Origin: JBQLZO01 sp052168315
Lineage (GTDB): Bacteria > Planctomycetota > Phycisphaerae > Phycisphaerales > UBA1924
Reading direction: 5' to 3'
Assembly (NCBI GenBank): GCA_052168315.1
Contig: JBQLZO010000019.1
Span: forward strand, 1 to 29,585
Length of the DNA: 29,585 nucleotides
In this document: piece by piece, positions 1-6,056 of the stretch
Position numbering within the stretch: the stretch's first letter is position 1
Layout of the letters: the number at the start of each line of letters is the position of its first letter
The notes under the pieces: model-generated
Seen by the model: only the letters and a program-made list of their open reading frames with translations
What the model was told of the DNA's origin: nothing
Databases searched by the model: none
Position numbers and translations under genes: made by a program

Positions 1-2
1 CC

Positions 3-1856
3 CCCCCAACCGCCGGCACCGCCGCCGCCCCCCGCACCATCCGCGCACCCCGCGGCACAGAAAGATCATGCAAGACCTGGCAGGCCGAAGCCGCCCTCCG
101 CATGCTCATGAACAACCTCGACCCCGAGGTCGCCGAACGACCCGAAGACCTCATCGTCTACGGCGGCCGCGGCCAGGCCGCTCGCTCATGGCAGGCCTTC
201 GACGACATCGTCAACGCCCTCCGCGCCCTCGAACCAAACCAGACCCTCCTCGTCCAGTCCGGCAAACCCGTCGGCATCCTCAACACCCACACCGACGCAC
301 CCCGCGTCCTCATCGCCAACTCGAACCTCGTCCCCCACTGGGCCACCCAGCAGCACTTCGACGAACTCGCCCGCAAGGGCCTCATCATGTTCGGCCAGAT
401 GACCGCCGGATCATGGATCTACATCGGCACCCAGGGCATCCTCCAGGGCACCTACGAGACCTTCGCCGAAGCCGGCTTCATCAACTACCCCGACCAGAAA
501 GACCACCCCCAGGGCCCCCTCGCCGGCCGGCTCGCCGTCACAGCCGGGTGCGGCGGCATGGGCGGCGCCCAACCCCTCGCCGTCACCCTCAACGCCGGCA
601 CATGCCTCATCGCCGATGTCGACATCGCCCGCCTCACCCGCCGCCTCGAAGACAACTACCTCGATGAACTCATCGATGCCAACGCCGCCGGCGCCCCATC
701 ACCCGCCGCCGCCCCCTCCGACATCGCATCACCATCCCCCGACGGCCTCGACCCCGCCGCCTACATCGCCACCATCGACGCCGCCATCGACCGCGCCATC
801 GACGCCACACGAAACCAGCAGCCCATCTCCATCGGCGTCTGCGCCAACGCCGCCGACCTCCTCCAGCGACTCATCGAGCGCGACATCACCCCCGACCTGC
901 TCACCGACCAGACCTCCGCCCACGACCCACTCGTCGGCTATGTCCCCGCCGGCCTCACCCTCGCCCAGGCCGATGCCCTCCGCCAGGCCAACCCCGACGA
1001 GTACACCCGCCGTTCCACCGACACCATGACCGACCATGTCCGCGCCATGGTCACCCTCCAGAAGCGCGGCGCGATCACCTTCGACTACGGCAACAACATC
1101 CGCCAGCGCGCCAAGGACAACGGCTACGCCGATGCCTTCGCCTTCCCCGGCTTCGTCCCCGCCTACATCCGCCCCCAGTTCTGCCTCGGCCGCGGCCCAT
1201 TCCGCTGGGCCGCCCTCTCCGGCGACCCCACCGACATCTACAAGACCGACAAAGCCATCCTCGAAGCCTTCCCCATCGGCGCGCCCGACGACACCGGATA
1301 CAACACCCGACTCCACCGCTGGATCCTCTCCTGCCACGCCAACCCCGAAGCGCTCCTCGCCGGAGACTTCGCCAACTGCAAACCCCGCTTCGCCTTCCAG
1401 GGCCTCCCCGCACGCATCTGCTGGTTCGGCCTCGGCGAGCGCGCCAAGGCCGGCGCCATCATCAACGAACTCGTCGCGCAAGGCCTCGCCGGAAACCCCC
1501 AGGGCGTCACCGCCCCCATCGCCATCGGACGCGACCACCTCGACTGCGGCTCCGTCGCCTCACCAAACCGCGAAACCGAAGCCATGAAAGACGGCACCGA
1601 CGCCGTCTCCGATTGGCCCATCCTCAACTTCGCCGCCAACATCGCCTCCGGAGCCTCATGGGTCTCCTTCCACCACGGCGGCGGCGTCGGCATCGGCTTC
1701 TCACAACACGCCGGCCAGGTCACCGTCGCCGACGGAACCCCCGAAGCCGCCATCAGACTCCAAAGAGTCCTCACCAACGACCCCCTCATGGGCATCCTCC
1801 GACACGCCGACGCCGGCTACGAATCCGCCATCACCCTCCGAGACAACGACGACTGA
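3..1856 (+). CDS. hutU: Urocanate hydratase (urocanase), 5'-partial
   Basis: This enzyme hydrates urocanate to imidazolonepropionate, the second step of histidine degradation in the cytoplasm, using tightly bound NAD+. The reading frame is open from position 3. The codons before the first ATG (102) already encode family sequence (IRAPRG...TWQAEAALR ahead of MLMNNLDP), so the true start lies left of the window and 617 residues are visible. Hallmarks are LLVQSGKPVG, IANSNLVPHW, the glycine-rich NAD loop GCGGMGGAQPLA (about 546-585), TDQTSAHDPL, TFDYGNNIRQ, the FCLGRGPFRWAALSG segment with the conserved Cys (about 1179-1225), FQGLPARICW and HHGGGVGIG. It is longer than the roughly 557-residue Pseudomonas enzyme because of an Ala/Pro-rich insert near 690-770 and a second insert near 1280-1395. 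No other hut gene is visible. The identification is very secure; only the start is missing. Confidence 0.97.
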   Translation, partial: PPTAGTAAAPRTIRAPRGTERSCKTWQAEAALRMLMNNLDPEVAERPEDLIVYGGRGQAARSWQAFDDIVNALRALEPNQTLLVQSGKPVGILNTHTDAPRVLIANSNLVPHWATQQHFDELARKGLIMFGQMTAGSWIYIGTQGILQGTYETFAEAGFINYPDQKDHPQGPLAGRLAVTAGCGGMGGAQPLAVTLNAGTCLIADVDIARLTRRLEDNYLDELIDANAAGAPSPAAAPSDIASPSPDGLDPAAYIATIDAAIDRAIDATRNQQPISIGVCANAADLLQRLIERDITPDLLTDQTSAHDPLVGYVPAGLTLAQADALRQANPDEYTRRSTDTMTDHVRAMVTLQKRGAITFDYGNNIRQRAKDNGYADAFAFPGFVPAYIRPQFCLGRGPFRWAALSGDPTDIYKTDKAILEAFPIGAPDDTGYNTRLHRWILSCHANPEALLAGDFANCKPRFAFQGLPARICWFGLGERAKAGAIINELVAQGLAGNPQGVTAPIAIGRDHLDCGSVASPNRETEAMKDGTDAVSDWPILNFAANIASGASWVSFHHGGGVGIGFSQHAGQVTVADGTPEAAIRLQRVLTNDPLMGILRHADAGYESAITLRDNDD

Positions 1857-1894
1857 TCCCCCAACACCACCCCCGCCCCATCCCACTTCATCCC

Positions 1895-1923
1895 GATGGG
1901 ATGGGCTTCCAGCCCGTCCCATC
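1895..1923 (+). terminator. Hairpin after hutU, GGGACGGGC-type palindrome
   Basis: A 12-bp inverted repeat with one G-T pair (gatgggatgggc against gcccgtcccatc) surrounds a 5-nt loop, 38 bases after the hutU stop. There is no T-run, so termination is inferred from position. The stem core is shared with the hairpin at 16677-16699, so it may instead be a dispersed palindromic element. Confidence 0.45.
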
Positions 1924-1983
1924 AACCGTCCGACACTGCGACCTTCAAGATCACCCGTGTGCAGGCCACTCAGCGGAGATCAC

Positions 1984-2643
1984 ATGCGAAGACGGTGCAT
2001 CCACACAGCCGCATTGGCCGTGCTCTTCGGTTGCCTCACCACCCTGCTGATGGCCGCCGTTGGGACCGTGCACCACGCATTCGCAGCCGCCGCTGGCCAG
2101 ACTTGGCAAGTCCATCTCCAGCAACAGTCCACAGCAGGGCAAAGCACCTTGTCCATGCAACTCTACAGAGAGGGATTTGCCTACAGAGAACACATGGCGC
2201 ACACAGGAATGAACAGCACCCCCAGAATTTTAATCAAAGAAGCGAAGTTTGGGTTTCCATTCCGCATTGCCCTCTACACGACTACAACCGACACTGACGC
2301 CCACACGCTCGACTCCCGGGGACACATTCATCTTGCGACAATCCAGATCCAATCCGGCCATGTGCTGAACCTTGGATCGCTCTCATCGGTCCGGATGCTC
2401 GGATCCCGCGTACCGCAACAGATCGTCGTGCCGCTCGACATCGATGTCGCCATGCTGCTGCTCTCCACCGCCTGCTACGCCATGTGCTACTGCCTGATCT
2501 CTGCCCTGATTCCCTGCATCCGGCGAGCACATCGAAAGCTCACGCACGCCTACTCACCCATTCACCCTTGCACAGTGTGCGGATACGAACTGGACGGAAT
2601 CGCCGCGCCCGAGTGTCCAGAATGCGGCCAGACAATCGCGTAA
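1984..2643 (+). CDS. Hypothetical membrane protein with C-terminal zinc ribbon
   Basis: A 219-residue protein of unknown function. The ATG at 1984 is chosen because GGAG lies 5 bases upstream (1975-1978); the upstream ATG at 1957 lacks a ribosome site and adds residues ahead of the signal sequence. There is an N-terminal signal/anchor helix (about residues 5-35), a polar middle section likely outside the membrane, a second hydrophobic helix (about 150-175, LLLSTACYAMCYCLISALI), a short basic stretch and a terminal zinc ribbon (CTVCGYELDG...CPECGQ, about residues 196-216). Tails of the CxxCGY...CPECG type recur on planctomycete membrane proteins, and the protein at 18533-19339 carries a similar one. 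The tail should face the cytoplasm with two helices. The function of the family is not known to me. Codon use is less GC-rich than hutU. Confidence 0.72.
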   Translation: MRRRCIHTAALAVLFGCLTTLLMAAVGTVHHAFAAAAGQTWQVHLQQQSTAGQSTLSMQLYREGFAYREHMAHTGMNSTPRILIKEAKFGFPFRIALYTTTTDTDAHTLDSRGHIHLATIQIQSGHVLNLGSLSSVRMLGSRVPQQIVVPLDIDVAMLLLSTACYAMCYCLISALIPCIRRAHRKLTHAYSPIHPCTVCGYELDGIAAPECPECGQTIA

Positions 2644-2652
2644 GCAGCGGCG

Positions 2653-2685
2653 GGTGGCACCAAGAGCCCCCCTTCCCGTGCCACC
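2653..2685 (+). terminator. Possible terminator hairpin
   Basis: An 8-bp perfect stem (ggtggcac against gtgccacc) with a 17-nt loop begins 10 bases after the stop of the zinc-ribbon gene. There is no T-tract. The right arm is also the start of repeat block D1, so it may belong to the repeat. Confidence 0.3.
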
Positions 2686-2935
2686 GACAGCGCTTCGATG
2701 TCGGTGTCTTCCCGTCAACCATCCCAACCCCCGCCCCCCCTCCGGCTCCCCGCGCCACATCCACTCTCCCTCCCCATCTCCCCAATCCCCCTCCCCCCAC
2801 ACCACCATCGAGCCAGCCCCCCCGGGCTACAACTCCTCATCTTCACTACTCCTCCTACACAGGGCGGGTGGGCAAACCGCCAAGGCACACCCCCTTCCCC
2901 GTGCCCCACTCTTCTCCATCCACCCAACACAACTC
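2678..2935. repeat. Dispersed repeat, blocks D1 + A1
   Basis: First of three copies. Block D (gccaccgacagcgcttcgat..., 2678-2715) is followed, after a C-rich tract, by block A. Block A contains accaccatcgagcc, a cccccggg run with gggctac, ctcatcttcactactcctcc, the hairpin ggtgggcaaaccgcc, caaggcacaccc and gtgccccactcttctccatc. The matching copies are 4961-5145 and 5176-5358. Order and sequence of the sub-blocks are conserved while the spacers are not. The hairpin arm is ggtgg here and ggcgg in the other copies, both able to pair with ccgcc. Confidence 0.8.
2768..2798 (-). other. G-quadruplex-prone tract between D1 and A1
   Basis: On the minus strand the tract reads as five G-runs of 3 to 6 separated by loops of 1, 3, 4 and 1 bases, which satisfies the G3+N1-7 pattern. 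A similar tract lies between D3 and A3 (5204-5224). Folding is inferred from the pattern only. Confidence 0.5.
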
Positions 2936-2950
2936 TCCCCAACAGCACCC

Positions 2951-2978
2951 CATCCTTGCGCACAACCACGCCCCACCA
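2951..2978. repeat. Dispersed repeat, block C1
   Basis: Short block catccttgcgcacaaccacg followed by cccc. It matches C2 (5378-5405) and C3 (5524-5550), which read catccgtgcgcacaaccgcg then cccc. In C2 and C3 it includes the palindrome gtgcgcac. It follows the tail of an A block, as C2 does. Confidence 0.65.
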
Positions 2979-3120
2979 ATCCCCCGCCCATGTCGTCCCC
3001 CGCTTCTCGCCCCAACTGCGCGAAGCCCTGCAGCGACTGGTGAAGCGCACCCCACAAAGCGGACACAGCGCAACCCGTCGAACAACCCCCCGTCACCACC
3101 CCGCCCCGGCGGGGCGGAGG
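2975..3120. repeat. Dispersed repeat, block B1
   Basis: Matches B2 (4801-4933). A 64-base core starting at 3022 differs from the B2 core (starting at 4835) at 3 positions. It contains cagcgactggtgaagcgcac, caaagcggacacagcgc and aacccgtcg. Both copies end in the same 7-bp hairpin (ccgcccc/ggggcgg; loop ggc here, ggca in B2). Conservation is far above the surrounding low-complexity sequence. Confidence 0.82.
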
Positions 3121-3173
3121 ATTCCAACACACCGCCGCCAACAACCCCACCCACCCCAATCTTCAAGAGGGGT

Positions 3174-3195
3174 TGCAGGGGATCCTTCCCCTGCA
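3174..3195. terminator. Hairpin, tgcagggga palindrome
   Basis: A 9-bp perfect stem (tgcagggga against tcccctgca) with a 4-nt loop lies in the intergenic region upstream of the gene at 3411. No expressed gene clearly ends next to it, so it may be a stray terminator or a dispersed palindrome. Confidence 0.35.
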
Positions 3196-3410
3196 CCGCA
3201 CCGCCGACGCCCCGCTGAGTTGAAGCACCCACATCCTCAGCCTCGATTCATCTCCGGATTCCATTCCGGCGAATTCTGCACCACTCTTGATTTTCTTTGG
3301 CGGACTTCCACATCGCATGACGCACTCCTTGGCGACCGCCCGCCGTGGGCACACACCGCCGACTGGCCACGCCTGATCAACGAGCCCACCAGTCCAAAAG
3401 GAGTTCGACC

Positions 3411-4625
3411 ATGAACACCTCACACCGCAGTATCCGTCGATGCGCTTCGGGTCTCTCTCGCACCACCATCGCGTCGCTCGCTCTCGGTGCGCTCAGCATC
3501 ACCCAGCCAGCCATCGCCGCCAGCGATCGCGTTCTGGAGTTCGTCAGCGTCACCCCCAGTCAGACACTGGAAGGCGCCTGGGACATCACCGCCCATTCTC
3601 GGCTGCTCATCGCCGATCAGCCGGTCCTACCCGCGAATCTCTCCACTCGCGTCGAGTTCCGCCTCAACGGATCGCTCCTCGACATCGTGGACTTCGACCA
3701 TTGGGTGGCGCAGCACAACAACTCGGGATGCCCGTGCGGCCTGTCCTGCTACACCGGAACGCTCAATGGGCAGCCGGACAACGGCACATGCATCCCGTAC
3801 TCATCGCCTCCCACGCTGGACGAATGCCGATGCGTCTCCGGGGGGATCGACACGACCCTGCCCGGCGAAATCACCGCGCTCGTGCTCCTGCCCGGAGACA
3901 TCATCGAGGTCCGCCTCGTGCCCGCGCCCGGCGCGCTCCCCGATGATCCGACCAACAACGCTTCCGTCTTCTCATTCAACGGCGCTCCGCGGGAGATTCT
4001 CAGAACGATCGAATCCGTCGGCATCGAGCAGGGAGACAATGGGCCCGAGCTCGCGGTCAGGATCTCCGTCGCGTCGTTCAACGCCGAGGGGCCAATTGGC
4101 AATGTCGGCTTCGACAGCGCCGTGACGCTCTTGGGATACAACCCGCCGCCCGGACTCCCCGCGACCGTCACGATCAGCAAGTGGCCGTTCTCGTTCGGAT
4201 GCCGGCACACCTTCGCCTTCTTCGGCTGCGGCGGCACGGGATGCTCAGATCCTTCCGGCTGCCCGGCAGCACTCGGTTGCTTGCCGATCCCGGTCCTGGG
4301 CCGGACCTTCGAGTGCGTGAAGTGGAAGTTCCCCAACCTCTGCCCGCAGCCCCCATGCTCCCCCCCATTCTTCGAGATCTGCGGCTGCAAGGTCGTCGGA
4401 ACCATCGGCTTCCCGATCAGTGTCGTCGGTCTGACCCAAGGCCAGTCCGTCGGCATAAAGCTCGAAACCGCGCCGGGCGGAACCTCCGATGTGAACACCG
4501 ATGACAACTTCCTGACCTATGTCATCCCGACCGAGCCCTGCCCGGGTGACACCAACGCCGATGGCGTCGTCGACTCCGATGACCTTGGAGCGCTTCTCGG
4601 GCAATTCGGAATCCCCTGCCCGTAA
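3411..4625 (+). CDS. Secreted Cys-rich GC-type dockerin-tailed protein
   Basis: A 404-residue exported protein of unknown substrate. The ATG at 3411 is preferred because AAAAGGAG (3396-3403) sits 7 bases upstream and the product then begins with a normal signal peptide (basic MNTSHRSIRR, hydrophobic core, cleavage near AIAAS about residues 35-37). The mature part has two Cys-dense stretches (CPCGLSCYTG... about 100-145, and FGCRHTFAFFGCGGTGC... through CSPPFFEICGCK about 260-330), which suggests disulfide-stabilised extracytoplasmic folds. The last 28 residues form one EF-hand-like calcium loop (GDTNADGVVDSDDLG, then LLGQFGIPCP), the GC-type dockerin tail seen on many Phycisphaerae exoproteins. 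The tail is inferred to attach or sort the protein; no cohesin partner is visible. It is the first of four proteins with this tail in the window. Confidence 0.85.
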   Translation: MNTSHRSIRRCASGLSRTTIASLALGALSITQPAIAASDRVLEFVSVTPSQTLEGAWDITAHSRLLIADQPVLPANLSTRVEFRLNGSLLDIVDFDHWVAQHNNSGCPCGLSCYTGTLNGQPDNGTCIPYSSPPTLDECRCVSGGIDTTLPGEITALVLLPGDIIEVRLVPAPGALPDDPTNNASVFSFNGAPREILRTIESVGIEQGDNGPELAVRISVASFNAEGPIGNVGFDSAVTLLGYNPPPGLPATVTISKWPFSFGCRHTFAFFGCGGTGCSDPSGCPAALGCLPIPVLGRTFECVKWKFPNLCPQPPCSPPFFEICGCKVVGTIGFPISVVGLTQGQSVGIKLETAPGGTSDVNTDDNFLTYVIPTEPCPGDTNADGVVDSDDLGALLGQFGIPCP

Positions 4626-4675
4626 CCGCCGAACCGACCCGCACACAACAAGGCAACGGGATCACCCGACTCCAG

Positions 4676-4700
4676 CACGCCGGCGCTTCGCGCCGGCGTG
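4676..4700 (+). terminator. Terminator hairpin after dockerin gene
   Basis: An 11-bp perfect GC stem (cacgccggcgc against gcgccggcgtg) with the tight loop ttc lies 50 bases after the stop at 4625. It is followed by tcctc rather than a T-run. Position and stability favour a terminator. Confidence 0.55.
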
Positions 4701-4800
4701 TCCTCGCGCCGATGGGCAACCGAACCTCGACCACACCCCCGCTGCCTCACCCAACCTTCCAACCCCCACATCACCCCCTCAACCCTCACAACTCCATCCC

Positions 4801-4933
4801 ACCAATCGCCCTCCCATCCTCGCCCCAACAGAACGAAGCCCTTCAGCGACTGGTGAAGCGCACCCCGCAAAGCGGACACAGCGCAACCCGTCGGACAATC
4901 CCCCGCCACCACCCCGCCCCGGCAGGGGCGGAG
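4801..4933. repeat. Dispersed repeat, block B2
   Basis: Second copy of block B (see 2975-3120). It starts accaatcgccctcccatc, has a 64-base core at 4835-4898 with 3 mismatches to B1, and ends in the 7-bp hairpin ccgcccc/ggggcgg with loop ggca. Here B precedes the D-A copies, whereas B1 follows D1-A1-C1, so the blocks are modular in order. Confidence 0.82.
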
Positions 4934-4960
4934 GTGTCCGGCAGCCCAATCCATGCCCTG

Positions 4961-5145
4961 CCCGCGCCACCGACATCGCCCTCAATGCCGATCTCTTCAA
5001 GTTGCCACCCACCCCCACAGCACCATCGAGCCAACCCCCCGGGCTGCGACTCCCCATCTTCACTACTCGTCCTACATAGGGCGGGCGGGCAAACCGCCAA
5101 GGCATACCCGCTCCCCAGTGCCCCACTCTTCTCCATTCCCCAACC
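4961..5145. repeat. Dispersed repeat, blocks D2 + A2
   Basis: Second D-A copy. D2 (cgcgccaccgacatcgccct...) is more diverged. A2 (5019-5145) keeps caccatcgagccaacccccc, gggctgcgactcc, catcttcactactcg, tacatagggcgggcgggc, aaaccgccaaggcatacccg and agtgccccactcttctccat. The C-rich tract between D and A is reduced to two C-runs, so no quadruplex pattern is present here. Confidence 0.78.
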
Positions 5146-5175
5146 AAGTGGCGCGAGCATCTTCGCCCCTCCCCG

Positions 5176-5358
5176 CGCCACCAACATCGCTTCGATGTCG
5201 ACACCCCTATCCCCCTCCCACCCCACACCACCATCGAGCCAACCCCCCGGGCTACCACTTCTCATCTTCACTACTCCTCTCTACATAGGGCGGGCGGGCA
5301 AGCCGCCAAGGCACACCCGCGGCCCCGTGCCCCGCTCCCCTCCGTCCACCCAACACCC
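5176..5358. repeat. Dispersed repeat, blocks D3 + A3
   Basis: Third D-A copy, 30 bases beyond A2. D3 is gccaccaacatcgcttcgat then gtcg. A3 (5224-5358) keeps accaccatcgagccaacccc, ctcatcttcactactcctct, gggcgggcaagccgcc, aaggcacacccg and cgtgccccgctcccctccgt. It differs from A1/A2 by a small length change near 5278-5282. The tract between D3 and A3 (5204-5224) again has four C-runs (4, 5, 3, 4) with loops of 3, 1 and 1, so it is quadruplex-prone on the minus strand. Confidence 0.8.
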
Positions 5359-5377
5359 CAATCCCCCAACAACACCT

Positions 5378-5405
5378 CATCCGTGCGCACAACCGCGCCC
5401 CACCC
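5378..5405. repeat. Dispersed repeat, block C2
   Basis: Block catccgtgcgcacaaccgcg plus cccc, following the tail of A3. It is almost identical to C3 (5524-5550) 146 bases further on, and close to C1 (2951-2978). Confidence 0.65.
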
Positions 5406-5523
5406 CAACTCCAAATCCCAAAACTCCCCAACATTTTCTTCGAGCCCCCCAACCCCCCACCCACCAACACCTTCCGCACGCCCACACCACCCACTCCCCC
5501 AACGCAACACTCCACACCAACAC

Positions 5524-5550
5524 CATCCGTGCGCACAACCGCGCCCCCCA
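5524..5550. repeat. Dispersed repeat, block C3
   Basis: Block catccgtgcgcacaaccgcg plus ccccc. The two immediately preceding stretches of C2 and C3 are also similar (Pro-like caac/ccac-rich sequence), so C2-C3 may be a local duplication. Repetitive sequence stops here. Confidence 0.65.
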
Positions 5551-6056
5551 ACCCCAAAGGGCAGACAGGCCCTGTCCGCTATGGACTCGGCGCCAGCGTG
5601 ACCGCAACCGACGCCATGGGCGAGGCCGCAAACCAACCCCAGGGCCAACGAGCGGTGGAGACCATGGACTCCGGACGCCAAGGCAAACCCGATCAACCGA
5701 TCAGCTGACAACTGATCGCGCGAACGGCAGCGCCAAAGCAACAGCGCCCCACCCACGACTGGCACCGGCAACCGGCGCGACACATCCTGCTCGGCAACCG
5801 CGCTCTGCGTCCGGGTCATGTGTTGGTGGCGAGTGCGCGCCCTCGCCAACCGCAACCGCCCGCCACACCATGGCGACCGCTGGATCGACACCCCAGCAAA
5901 GGGCAAGTGCCACCCTCAACAACGGCACAAACCCGGGCTGGCCAGCCCTTTGCAGAATTCCCTGTCCCTCGAAAGCACCCAACGCCACGAACCGACCACC
6001 GAACGGAACCGGACCACAACTGCGGGTGCGCCGCCGATCGATGACACCCGCCGCCC

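Larger units (their letters stand above)
2644..3410. other. Gene-free C-rich intergenic region 1
   Basis: I see no credible gene here; the open frames are low-complexity Pro/Ser or Gly/Arg shadows. The plus strand is extremely C-rich and G-poor. It holds one set of the dispersed blocks in the order D1 (2678-2715), a G-quadruplex-prone tract (2768-2798, minus strand), A1 (2799-2935), C1 (2951-2978) and B1 (2975-3120), then a hairpin at 3174-3195. The last 200 bases (3200-3410) have normal composition and presumably hold the promoter of the gene at 3411, but I cannot assign -35/-10 boxes. Confidence 0.6.
4626..6056. other. Gene-free C-rich intergenic region 2
   Basis: No credible gene was found in this 1.4 kb. 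The left part (4676-5560) contains a terminator hairpin and the repeat blocks B2, D2-A2, D3-A3, C2 and C3. The right part (about 5560-6056) is non-repetitive with normal GC. Its open frames (for example minus 5701-6069 and 5271-5906) have random-looking high-GC composition, cross the repeats or the neighbouring gene's end, and resemble no family I know. It carries small inverted repeats: cgatcag/ctgatcg at 5698-5718, the 14-bp palindrome gggctggccagccc at 5935-5948, and gcaaagggc/gccctttgc at 5896-5904 and 5945-5953. The last two lie about 100 bases beyond the stop of the minus-strand gene ending at 6057. Confidence 0.6.

Noticed and set aside
2678..5551. CRISPR-like array
   Set aside because: Repeats are long, few, of different types and irregularly spaced; no short regular repeat-spacer pattern and no cas genes.
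5271..5906. 211-codon minus-strand frame in intergenic region 2
   Set aside because: It crosses two repeat blocks, is Gly/Trp/Arg-rich low complexity, and has no recognisable domain.
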